Positions 35,284 to 43,315 of a stretch of 64,000 nucleotides of DNA are shown here, one piece after another (the stretch's first letter is position 1; the number at the start of each line of letters is the position of its first letter). The notes beneath the pieces are model-generated. The model saw only the letters and a list, made by a program, of their open reading frames with translations. It had not been told where the DNA came from and did not search any database. The position numbers were made by a program, and so were the translations under genes. The stretch is taken from contig NZ_NXNI01000001.1 in NCBI RefSeq assembly GCF_002494345.1, forward strand, positions 124,001 to 188,000, read 5' to 3'. Source of the stretch: Natrinema ejinorense. Its GTDB lineage: Archaea; Halobacteriota; Halobacteria; Halobacteriales; Natrialbaceae.

Positions 35284-36218
35284 GCCGTCACCTCCGGGGC
35301 CGGTACCGTCTCCTCCCGCTCGCCGTTCGTGTACGTATTGAACAGTTGCTCGAGCGAGACGTCCTCGGAGACGATGTCGCGGACGGCAGTCGCCGATGCG
35401 ACGCGTTCGACGACGTCGACCTTGACCGTGGGATCGGCACAGGTCGCGGTGATCGTCGTCCCATCGACGCTGACCGATCGAACCCCCTCGAGTCGCTCCA
35501 GATCGAGGCCGTCGGGAACGGCGTCGACCTCGAGCGTGATCGGTGCGCCGAGATCCAACTCGCCCTGGAGGTCGTCGGGCGTGCCGGTCGCGACCAGTCG
35601 CCCCTCGTTCATGATGCCGATGCGGTCACAGATCGCTTCGACCTCCCCGAGGATGTGACTCGAGAAGAAGACGGACGTTCCGCGGTCGGCCTCCTCGGTG
35701 ATGATCTCGCGCATTTCCTGCATTCCGGTCGGATCCAGCCCCGAAGAGGGTTCGTCGAGGATCAGCAGGTCGGGATCGCCGACCAGCGCCATGCCAAAGC
35801 CCAGCCGCTGGGTCATCCCCTTCGAGTACCCCCCGGCAGCGCGATCACCGTCGCCGGCGAGGCCGACTCGTTCGAGGAGGGCGTCGGGGTCGTCGTCGGC
35901 GCCTTTCGTGTCGATGACCCACTGGAGGTGTTCGCGTGCGGTGAGTCGATCGTAGACGCTCGCTCCTTCGGGGAGGACGCCGATACGGTGGCGAATCTCG
36001 TCGGTATCGGCCTGTACGTCGAGTCCGAGCACCGACGCAGTCCCGTGTGTCGGCCGGACGAAATCGAGGAGCATGTTGATCGTCGTCGACTTCCCGGCCC
36101 CGTTCGGGCCCAGAAAGCCGAACACTTCGCCGTTCTCGACGGTGAGATCGAGGTCGTCGACAGCGAGGACGGACTCGCCGTAGCGCTTGGTGAGTCCGGT
36201 CGTCTGAATGGCGGCCAT
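35280..36218 (-). CDS. ABC transporter ATP-binding protein
   Basis: A 312-residue protein from the ATG at 36218 (MAAIQTTGLTKRYGES); a GTG at 36227 is in frame. The nucleotide-binding domain has Walker A GPNGAGKST, the Q-loop near HRIGVLPEG, the signature GYSKGMTQRLG, and Walker B LLILDEPSSGLDP. A C-terminal regulatory extension of about 90 residues ends the protein. Together with the overlapping permease gene it forms a two-gene exporter operon with a leaderless promoter. Confidence 0.9.
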   Translation of the reverse strand: MAAIQTTGLTKRYGESVLAVDDLDLTVENGEVFGFLGPNGAGKSTTINMLLDFVRPTHGTASVLGLDVQADTDEIRHRIGVLPEGASVYDRLTAREHLQWVIDTKGADDDPDALLERVGLAGDGDRAAGGYSKGMTQRLGFGMALVGDPDLLILDEPSSGLDPTGMQEMREIITEEADRGTSVFFSSHILGEVEAICDRIGIMNEGRLVATGTPDDLQGELDLGAPITLEVDAVPDGLDLERLEGVRSVSVDGTTITATCADPTVKVDVVERVASATAVRDIVSEDVSLEQLFNTYTNGEREETVPAPEVTA

Positions 36219-36245
36219 ACCCGACACTCCACGACCTCTTCATGT

Positions 36246-36262
36246 ATACTTTTTGTAATTAT
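36246..36262 (-). promoter_or_regulatory. Promoter of the ABC exporter operon
   Basis: The minus strand reads AATTACAAAAAGTATAC about 28 to 44 bases before the ATG at 36218. The AT-rich block fits a TATA region giving a leaderless mRNA. Confidence 0.45.
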
Positions 36263-36293
36263 TCAACTAACTAGTTCGTCGATCGGCGGTCGA

Positions 36294-38174
36294 TCAAACG
36301 TGCTCGTCGAGGAAATCCGCGATCTCGGAGTACGCCTCGATGCGGTTCTCGAGTTTCGAGAAGCCGTGACCCTCGTCCTCGAAGATCAGCTTCCGGACGG
36401 GGACGCCTTGCTCGGCCGCCTTCTCGGCGATCTGTTCGGCCTCGCCGACCGGGACGCGCGGATCGTTCTCGCCGTGGAGGACGAACAGCGGTGCCTCGAT
36501 GTTCTCGACGTTATTGATCGGCGAAATATCCTCGAGGAACTCGCGATCGTCGGCGAGCGAGCCGTATTCGGCTTCCCGGAGTTCGCGCCGCCAGTCGCCG
36601 GTGTTCTCGAGGAAGGTGACGAAGTTGGCGATGCCGACGACGTCGATCCCGGCGGCCCAGCGGTCGGGGTACTCGGTCAGCGCGGCCAGCACCATGAACC
36701 CGCCGTAGGAGCCACCCTTCGCGACGATTCGGTCGGGATCGATCGCGGGGTGGTCCTGCAGCCAGTCGACGCAGGCGTCGATGTCGGCGACCGAGTCCAT
36801 TCGCTTTTCGACGTCGTCGAGGCTGGCGTAGTCGGACCCGTAGCCCGACGATCCCCGCACGTTCGGCTCGAAGTAGGCGTAGCCCCGGTCGAGGAAGTAC
36901 TGCTTGACGCTCGAGAACGAGGGCCGGCGCTGGCTCTCGGGGCCGCCGTGGATGTCGACGATGACGGGGACGCCGTCGCCGTCACCCTCGACGGCGTCGG
37001 TTCCGTCGGGCAACGTGAGGAACCCGGGCACCTCGAGGCCGTCGAAACTCTCGACAGCGACCAGTTCGGAGTCCTCGAACGATTCCGGCGGAATGCCTGC
37101 AGTCGGCGCACTCGTCCACTGTTCGGCCTCGCCGGCCTCGATGTCGTGCGACTGCGTCGCACTGCCCGAGGAACGTCGTTCCTCGATGTCGACGACGAAG
37201 ACGTTCGTGTTGATCGTTTCACCGGTCGTCGAGAGGGCGAACCGCTCGGCGTCGGGATCGAAGCTCACGCCGCCGGAGATCCCGCCCGGCAGGTCGGGTT
37301 CGGCGAACGTCTCGAACGACGTTGGGTCGTCGGGATCGAACTCCCCGACCGTCAGATCGGTGTAGCCCTCGACGTTTCGCGAGTAGACGAACCGTCCGGT
37401 CTCGTCGTCGAGTGCGATCCCGTCGACGTTCCAGCCATCGCCGTCGGCGACCGTCTCGAGCTCGCCGCTCTCGATGTCGAGATAGGCCAGATACAGCGTG
37501 TCGGCCTCGCCGTCGTCGGTGACCAGATAGATCCCCGTACCGTCGGGTGCCCAGCTCGCGCTCTGATAGCGGACGTCGCCCTCGTGGGGTGTGAGATGCT
37601 CGAGTTCCCGCTCGTCGGCCGCGAGGTCGAGCACGTACAGGTCCTGATCGAAGTTGGAGTAGGCCTGCGAGACGAGCAGCCGGGAGTCGTCGGGGCTCCA
37701 GCCCGACAGCGAGAGCCAACCGTCGCCCTCGTAGACGAGCCGTGCGTCGTCGCCCGTCTCGTCGCGACCCTGCACGTAGACGTCGAAGACGGACTCGTCG
37801 CGACGGTTCGAGGTGAAGGCGAACCGCTCGCCGCCGTGGCTCCAGCCGCCCCAGCGGTGTTTGGCCGTAGGCATCGTCGTTACGTTCTCAATCACCCCCG
37901 TTTCGGCGTCGAGGCGGAACAGCTGTGCGCGCTCGTTGCCGCCCTCGTCCATCCCGAAGATCAGTTCCGGCCGCTCGGGCGACCACGAGGCGAAGGTCAC
38001 CCGTTCGTCGTAGAAGGTCCGCTGCTCGGGCCAGGCGCGGGCCGACTCGAGGGTCCAGACCTGTGCGGTGCCGGTCGTATCCATCAGGAAGGAGAGCCGT
38101 TCCCCGTCGGGGCCGAAGGAAGCGCCGTACGCGCTCCGAACGTTCAGATAGCGCTCGATGTCGTAGCTGCTCAT
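36294..38174 (-). CDS. S9 family prolyl oligopeptidase-type peptidase
   Basis: A 626-residue protein from the ATG at 38174 (MSSYDIERYLNVRSAYG). The N-terminal half is a beta-propeller with repeated strands (ASWSPERPELIFGMDEGG, GGWSHGGERFAFTSNR, SASWAPDGTGIYLVTDD). The C-terminal alpha/beta-hydrolase carries nucleophile Ser489 in KGGSYGGFM, the Asp in LHGENDPRVP and the His in DEGHGF. It cleaves short peptides or acylated amino acids. There is no signal peptide, so it is cytoplasmic. It is upstream of the ABC exporter on the same strand but separated by a promoter. Confidence 0.9.
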   Translation of the reverse strand: MSSYDIERYLNVRSAYGASFGPDGERLSFLMDTTGTAQVWTLESARAWPEQRTFYDERVTFASWSPERPELIFGMDEGGNERAQLFRLDAETGVIENVTTMPTAKHRWGGWSHGGERFAFTSNRRDESVFDVYVQGRDETGDDARLVYEGDGWLSLSGWSPDDSRLLVSQAYSNFDQDLYVLDLAADERELEHLTPHEGDVRYQSASWAPDGTGIYLVTDDGEADTLYLAYLDIESGELETVADGDGWNVDGIALDDETGRFVYSRNVEGYTDLTVGEFDPDDPTSFETFAEPDLPGGISGGVSFDPDAERFALSTTGETINTNVFVVDIEERRSSGSATQSHDIEAGEAEQWTSAPTAGIPPESFEDSELVAVESFDGLEVPGFLTLPDGTDAVEGDGDGVPVIVDIHGGPESQRRPSFSSVKQYFLDRGYAYFEPNVRGSSGYGSDYASLDDVEKRMDSVADIDACVDWLQDHPAIDPDRIVAKGGSYGGFMVLAALTEYPDRWAAGIDVVGIANFVTFLENTGDWRRELREAEYGSLADDREFLEDISPINNVENIEAPLFVLHGENDPRVPVGEAEQIAEKAAEQGVPVRKLIFEDEGHGFSKLENRIEAYSEIADFLDEHV

Positions 38175-38372
38175 GCCAGAGCCGTACGGACTCGACGGCG
38201 TAGTCGTTTCGGTCGCCGGTGGGGTGCGTGGAGGCGAGTAGGTGCCGATTACGCCCGATCGGCCGTCCGTCTCGGGACTCGAGCCGGTGGCGAGTCGGAG
38301 CCCCGTCGTCGGAGCGGCACGGTCGGCGATGGCTGTGCTTAACAAAACGACCGAATCTGGCAGGGACGGTCA

Positions 38373-38990
38373 ATGGAAGGCGAAACCGACGCGTCCCCGG
38401 TCGGGACCGTCCTCGTGACGACCGTCCTCATCCTCGCGGTCTTCGGGCTAACCGTTGTGGCCGTCGGTCCGGAACTGTTCGTGGCCGACTCGCTCGACGA
38501 GCCCGAGACCGAGGGTGACGCCGAACCGCTCGGGACGGGTGGTGACGGCTCCGGAGACGACGGTGTCGATTCCGGGAGCAACGAGTCGGACGCGAACTCG
38601 ACCGCCGGAAACGAAACCGAGAGCACTGACGACGGGTCGGCCGACGGAACCGAGAGCGACGGTGGGTTCCCGTTCGATACCGACGATGAGGGGGACGCTG
38701 ACGACGACGCAGAGGACGGGGACGAGACCGACGAGAGCGACGCGGAAACGGACGACGATCCGTTCGATACGGATGACGGCGAGGATGGACCGGACGAGGG
38801 TGACGCCGAACCGGATGACGGCGAGGATGGACCGGACGAGGGTGACGACGAACCGGATGGCGGCGAGGATGACGAAGGCACTACTGACGGCGAATCCGAT
38901 ACCGACTCGGACGATACCGACGATAGCGTTTTCGATGGCGTCGATTCGTTCCTCGAGGATCGCGGTCTCGACGACGCGACCGACGACTGA
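38373..38990 (+). CDS. Single-pass membrane protein with very acidic tail
   Basis: A 205-residue protein. One hydrophobic helix near the N-terminus (TVLVTTVLILAVFGLTVVAVG, about 12 to 32) is followed by about 170 residues that are almost only Asp, Glu, Gly, Ser and Thr. A 13-residue unit (DDGEDGPDEGDAE) is repeated. The tail probably lies outside the cell and is disordered. No domain or function can be assigned. Confidence 0.65.
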   Translation: MEGETDASPVGTVLVTTVLILAVFGLTVVAVGPELFVADSLDEPETEGDAEPLGTGGDGSGDDGVDSGSNESDANSTAGNETESTDDGSADGTESDGGFPFDTDDEGDADDDAEDGDETDESDAETDDDPFDTDDGEDGPDEGDAEPDDGEDGPDEGDDEPDGGEDDEGTTDGESDTDSDDTDDSVFDGVDSFLEDRGLDDATDD

Positions 38991-39052
38991 ACAAGGGCAC
39001 CCGCCACGACGCGACGACGACGTTGCGCCGGTACGCTGCGAGAAAAAAGTGA

Positions 39053-39060
39053 TTTTATAG
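39053..39060 (+). promoter_or_regulatory. TATA box of the glycosyltransferase gene
   Basis: TTTTATAG lies 25 to 32 bases upstream of the ATG at 39085, the spacing of a leaderless haloarchaeal transcript. Confidence 0.5.
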
Positions 39061-39084
39061 CCCGCGACTGCGTGGCGGCCGAGT

Positions 39085-40146
39085 ATGCGCGTCGCGTTCG
39101 TCTCGTTGAAGACGGATCACCACCACGATACTGAGACGAACCAGCGGTTCCGGACCGTTCTCGAGTTGCTGGCGGAACGCGGCCACGACGTCCACTGGTA
39201 CTGTAGCGGGTTCTGGGCCGGCGAGGAGACCACGTTCGAAGACGGCGAAATCACCTATCACGCGGTTTCGACCGGCCCGGAAGCCCGGAGTTCGTTTCTC
39301 TGTCGACTCCCGTTCGTCCTGGCGGCTGCGGGCCCGGACGTGGTCCACGTCGGCGCACGCCCGCCGAGCCAGGTCCTCGCGGCCAGCTGGGGCGCGACGC
39401 TCGCTCGAGTGCCCCTCGTCCTCGAGTGGTACGGCGACGGCGGCGTGACCGAGACGCGGTGGACGCGGTTCGCGACCGGGCGACCGGATCGGATCGTCAC
39501 TCCCTCGGAGCTCGTCGGGACGTGGATCCGCGAACTCGGGGCCGACGGCGACGTCGTCGAGACCGTGCCGAATCCGATCGACTGCGACCGAATACGAGCC
39601 GTGGAGCCGGGCGACGCGGTCGACGTGATCTACGCCCGACGGCTCGACGAGGGTGCCAACCTCGAGAGCCTGCTGTTGGCTCTCGCCGAACACCGCGACC
39701 GCGAGTGGGAGGCGACGGTCGTCGGCGACGGCCCCGAGCGGGACGCCTACGAGGAACTCGCAAGCGACCTCCGGATCGCGGATCGCGTGACGTTCGTCGG
39801 CGACCTCGACCTCGAGGAACGGATCGCGGCGTATCGCGGGGCCCACGTCTTCGTCCAGACGGCCGACCACTGCGTCTTCCCGACGGAGATGCTGTGGGCG
39901 ATCGCGGCGGGCTGTGTCGGCGTCGTCGAGTACCACACGAACTCGAGCGCTCACGAGCTCGTCGAGGGGTGGGATCGGGGATTCCGGACCACCAGCGAGG
40001 CGGAACTGGCCGAAGCGATCGTCGCCGCGGGCGACCTCGAACACCGCGAGTACGACGATACCTTCGCCGACTACGACCGGTCGGCGGTGGCAGACCGGTA
40101 TCTCGAGCACTACCGCAAGCTACGGTCGGAGTACGGGTTGTTCTAG
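39085..40146 (+). CDS. Group 1 glycosyltransferase (GT4-like)
   Basis: A 353-residue GT-B glycosyltransferase. The N-terminal Rossmann half begins MRVAFVSLKTDHHH and contains GPDVVHVGARPPSQVLAA. The C-terminal half starts around DRIVTPSELVGTWI and VPNPIDCDRI and includes ATVVGDGPERDAYEELA and a late acidic region (VFVQTADHCVFPTEMLWAIAAGC) at the position of the EX7E motif. It transfers a sugar from a nucleotide donor, probably in glycoprotein or polysaccharide synthesis. The substrate cannot be inferred, and no other glycan gene is adjacent. Confidence 0.85.
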   Translation: MRVAFVSLKTDHHHDTETNQRFRTVLELLAERGHDVHWYCSGFWAGEETTFEDGEITYHAVSTGPEARSSFLCRLPFVLAAAGPDVVHVGARPPSQVLAASWGATLARVPLVLEWYGDGGVTETRWTRFATGRPDRIVTPSELVGTWIRELGADGDVVETVPNPIDCDRIRAVEPGDAVDVIYARRLDEGANLESLLLALAEHRDREWEATVVGDGPERDAYEELASDLRIADRVTFVGDLDLEERIAAYRGAHVFVQTADHCVFPTEMLWAIAAGCVGVVEYHTNSSAHELVEGWDRGFRTTSEAELAEAIVAAGDLEHREYDDTFADYDRSAVADRYLEHYRKLRSEYGLF

Positions 40147-40191
40147 GCGTTTGCGAGCGCCGATGTCAGCACCGTCTTCGAGTAGGGTTAC

Positions 40192-40198
40192 CTATATG
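40192..40198 (+). promoter_or_regulatory. TATA box of the HIT gene
   Basis: CCTATAT lies about 24 to 30 bases upstream of the ATG at 40222, which suggests a leaderless mRNA. Confidence 0.45.
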
Positions 40199-40221
40199 TT
40201 CGATCGCAAGAAAAGCCGGCT

Positions 40222-40629
40222 ATGGACGACTGTGAGTTCTGTCGGATCGTCGCCGGTGAGCGTCCGGCCCACGTTCTCTACGAAGACGAGCGAACCGTCG
40301 CGTTTCTCGACGAAAATCCCGCCATGACGGGACACACCCTCGTCGTTCCCACGGTCCACGAAGAGGACCTCGTCACGACCGACGAATCGACCTCCATGGC
40401 GGTCTTCGAGACGGTTCGGACTGTCGGGAACGCACTGAAGGCGGCGCTCGAGCCGACCGGCTTCAGCGTCTTTCACACCTCCGGACCCCTGGTCGGGACC
40501 GTCGATCACGCACACGTCCATCTCGTGCCGCGCTTCGCCGACGACGACGTGACGCTGTCGCTGTCGCGCGATCGGCTCGATCCCGACGAGGGGACGCGAC
40601 TGCGGGACCGCGTTCGAACACAGCTGTGA
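40222..40629 (+). CDS. HIT family nucleotide hydrolase
   Basis: A 135-residue protein of the histidine-triad superfamily. The triad HAHVHLVPR has its histidines at 96, 98 and 100. The N-terminal CEFCRIVAGE provides a cysteine pair typical of the HINT branch. The sequence FLDENPAMTGHTLVVP is the usual HIT strand pattern. Such proteins hydrolyse or transfer nucleoside monophosphate derivatives such as AMP-lysine. It is convergent with trpB, with about 60 bases between. Confidence 0.9.
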   Translation: MDDCEFCRIVAGERPAHVLYEDERTVAFLDENPAMTGHTLVVPTVHEEDLVTTDESTSMAVFETVRTVGNALKAALEPTGFSVFHTSGPLVGTVDHAHVHLVPRFADDDVTLSLSRDRLDPDEGTRLRDRVRTQL

Positions 40630-40692
40630 CCGCGTCCGTTTCGGGGCCCGACTCCCGAGCGATCGGTCTCCGGTCCGGTCGATCCGCCGATC

Positions 40693-41844
40693 TCAGAGAT
40701 CGAACTTCGCGGCTGCGGTCTCCATGTCCTTGTCGCCGCGTCCCGAGAGATTCACGAGGATGGTGTCGTGCTCGCCGTCCTCCGCGAGTTGGATCGCTCG
40801 AGCGATCCCGTGACTGGACTCGAGGGCGGGGATGATCCCCTCGGTCTCGCTCAGTTCGCGGAAGGCCGCGAGCGCTTCGTCGTCGGTAACGCCCTGATAC
40901 TCACAGCGACCGACGGCCCGAAACATGGCGTGTTCGGGGCCGACACCGGGGTAGTCCAGCCCCGCGGAGACGGAGTGGACCTCGACGTCGTCGTCGATGA
41001 CGCGCGTTTTCATCCCGTGGATGACGTCGTCGGTTCCCTTCGCGAGCGGGGCGGCGTGCTGACTCGAGTCCGATCCTTTGCCGCCGCCCTCGGCACCGTA
41101 GAAGTCGACGGGGTCGTCCCGGAACGCGTGGAAGAGCCCGATCGCGTTCGAGCCGCCACCGACGCAGGCGACGGCGGCGTCGGGCAGGTCGCCCGTCCGT
41201 TCCTGTATCTGCTCGCGGGCCTCCCGACCGATGACGCTCTGGAAGTCCCGGACCATCCGCGGGAACGGATCGGGACCGACGACGCTGCCCACCAGATAGT
41301 GGGTGTCGTCGACGTTTTCGGCGAAGTCCTCGAGCGCCGCGTCGACGGCGTCGGCCAGGCCCTCGTCACCGCGGGTGACCTCGTTGACCTCGGCACCCAT
41401 GAGGCGCATCCGGAAGACGTTCATCTCCTGGCGTTCGACGTCTTTCCTCCCCATGTAGATCTCCGTCTCGAGGTCGAGCAGGGCACCGACCATCGCGGTC
41501 GCGGTGCCGTGCTGGCCGGCCCCCGTTTCGGCGATCAGCCGCTCCCGACCGGCCCGCTTCGCGAGCAGGGCCTGCCCGAGACAGTTGTTGATCTTGTGGG
41601 CGCCGCCGTGGAGCAGATCCTCCCGCTTGAGGTAGATCTCCGCGTCGTAACGCTCGCTCAGATTACGCGCGTGGTACAGCGGGGTCGGTCGACCGGCGAA
41701 CTCCTCGAGCAATCCCCGGAACTCGGTCTGGAACTCCTCGGTCTTCGCGACGTCGTCGTAGGCCGTTGCCAGTTCCTCGAGTGGCTCTCGAAGCGGTTTT
41801 GGGACGTGCCGACCGCCGTATCCCTCGAACTCTCCGTTGGACAT
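40693..41844 (-). CDS. trpB: Tryptophan synthase beta chain
   Basis: A 383-residue PLP enzyme that joins indole and serine. The PLP lysine is Lys84 in GGAHKINNCLGQALL. Further signatures are ETGAGQHGTATAM, VACVGGGSNAIGLFHAF (phosphate loop) and SAGLDYPGVGPEHA. The motif before the lysine reads EDLLHGGAHK where EDLNHTGAHK is usual. No trpA, trpC or other tryptophan gene is adjacent, although trp genes normally cluster. It may be a second TrpB that salvages indole. Confidence 0.9.
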   Translation of the reverse strand: MSNGEFEGYGGRHVPKPLREPLEELATAYDDVAKTEEFQTEFRGLLEEFAGRPTPLYHARNLSERYDAEIYLKREDLLHGGAHKINNCLGQALLAKRAGRERLIAETGAGQHGTATAMVGALLDLETEIYMGRKDVERQEMNVFRMRLMGAEVNEVTRGDEGLADAVDAALEDFAENVDDTHYLVGSVVGPDPFPRMVRDFQSVIGREAREQIQERTGDLPDAAVACVGGGSNAIGLFHAFRDDPVDFYGAEGGGKGSDSSQHAAPLAKGTDDVIHGMKTRVIDDDVEVHSVSAGLDYPGVGPEHAMFRAVGRCEYQGVTDDEALAAFRELSETEGIIPALESSHGIARAIQLAEDGEHDTILVNLSGRGDKDMETAAAKFDL

Positions 41845-42005
41845 ATGCCGGTTGGTTGCGCACTCATCGTCAAGTAAGTTCCGTGCTCTGGATCGCGGGT
41901 GAGGCGATTCGGTCGGGACGGGCCGAAAGTATTACCGGTATCGTCGACGACTCGGTCCGCTCCGGGTCGACCCACGAGACCGGAGCGGGCGGACCGGCGA
42001 CGAAC

Positions 42006-42989
42006 TCAAAACAGGAGCGAGAGGATGGTCAACGAGAGCAGGCTTCCGACGAGCAACGCCAGCAGCACGACGAACGCGGGCACGACGCCGGTATTCCGCA
42101 CGTCGGCGAGGCGGATTTCGGTTCCGAGCCCGACGAACGCCAGCAGGAACAGCCAGTTGTACGCGTTTTCGATCGAGGCCTGCTGGGCCGACGAGAAGAC
42201 GCCGAGACTCGAGAGCACGGCGAGAGCGAGAAAGCCGAGCACGAACTTCGGGAACTCCGCCCAGAGGGTTCGAACGGACGCGGTGGTCCCGTCTCCGCTC
42301 CCCGCGTAGTAGCTCGCGTATCCGAGGACGACGACGCCGATCAGGGCGTTTCGCGAGAGTTTCGTTATCGTCGCCCACTGGCCGGCCACGTCGGAGTAGG
42401 CAAAGCCCACTGCGACGGCCGGTCCGGTCGAGAACATGCTGACCCCGGCCCACGTCCCGAAGACCGCGCCGGACAGGTCCAGCAGATCGCCGACGATCGG
42501 GTAGACGACGATCGTAATCGCATCGAACAGCAGGACCGTCGCCGCCGCGTAGGCGACTTCCTCTTCCCGTGCCCGGACGGCACCGGCGACCGCGACGACC
42601 GCCGAGACGCCACAGATGCTCGCACCGGCGGCGAGCAGCGTCCCCAGCCGCTCGGACAGTCCGAAGACGTTTCGCGCGAGGAGTTCGACGACGGCCAGCG
42701 TGATCCCGGTGATCGCTATCACGACGAGGAAGACGGGGCCACCGACCTCGAGGACGGTCGCGGTCGATATCGACGCCCCCATGAGGACGATACCGGACCC
42801 CAGCCACAGTTTGTGCGTCGCGACGCCGGGTTCGAGTTCGTCCGGGAGACCGACGGCGTTCGTGACGACGACGCCCAGCGCGATGGCGACGAGCAAGTGA
42901 TTGACGCCGACGACGCGCGCGAGCGATCGGGCCAACACGGCACCGAGACAGAGAGCGACGAACCCCGGAAGCAGCCGGCGAACGCCCAT
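42006..42989 (-). CDS. YeiH/UPF0324 family membrane transporter
   Basis: A 327-residue protein from the ATG at 42989 (MGVRRLLPGFVALCLG). About ten membrane helices are visible, including VNHLLVAIALGVVVTNAVG, KLWLGSGIVLMGASIS, TLLAAGASICGVSAVVAVAGAV and the final VVPAFVVLLALLVGSLLSL. The GASICGVSA loop is the hallmark of the YeiH family, often called putative sulfate exporters. It is translationally coupled to the small upstream ORF (TAATG overlap). Confidence 0.85.
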   Translation of the reverse strand: MGVRRLLPGFVALCLGAVLARSLARVVGVNHLLVAIALGVVVTNAVGLPDELEPGVATHKLWLGSGIVLMGASISTATVLEVGGPVFLVVIAITGITLAVVELLARNVFGLSERLGTLLAAGASICGVSAVVAVAGAVRAREEEVAYAAATVLLFDAITIVVYPIVGDLLDLSGAVFGTWAGVSMFSTGPAVAVGFAYSDVAGQWATITKLSRNALIGVVVLGYASYYAGSGDGTTASVRTLWAEFPKFVLGFLALAVLSSLGVFSSAQQASIENAYNWLFLLAFVGLGTEIRLADVRNTGVVPAFVVLLALLVGSLLSLTILSLLF

Positions 42990-43132
42990 TACCAGGGGAT
43001 CGGCAGGCCGAAGCCACTGAGGAGTGTGACGATCGTTGCACCGACGACCACGCTCTTCCAGTCGCGCTCGAGCGCTGCCCAGCGAGCCCTGACGGCACCG
43101 GCCCGTGGCCACCTACTGATCGACGTCGACAT
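42989..43132 (-). CDS. 47-residue membrane peptide coupled to the YeiH-like gene
   Basis: ATG at 43132, stop overlapping the next start by one base. The peptide reads MSTSISRWPRAGAVRARW, then ALERDWKSVVVGATIVTLL and ends SGFGLPIPW. A basic/amphipathic head is followed by one short membrane segment. Similar small proteins containing ERDWKS occur before YeiH-like genes in haloarchaea, as I recall. It may be an accessory subunit or a missed N-terminal part of the transporter. Confidence 0.6.
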   Translation of the reverse strand: MSTSISRWPRAGAVRARWAALERDWKSVVVGATIVTLLSGFGLPIPW

Positions 43133-43315
43133 ACCTTCGAGTCCGGACACGCGACAGTTAACAGTTGTCTCTCCCGTCGGAGATAGCGGAGCATGTTGCT
43201 GCCACTCGTGGCGGGGGACGTTCACCGTCGGAACTGGGCTCCCTGCGGGAGCCACTCGAGAACTCCCCGTCCGTGACCGTTCGGCCGGTCAGAAGCCGCG
43301 GTCGACCACCCTGGC

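Noticed and set aside
35346-38342. Nearly 1000-codon open frame on the plus strand
   Set aside because: It runs antisense through the ABC ATPase and S9 peptidase genes, which have clear catalytic motifs. Long antisense frames are usual at this GC content.
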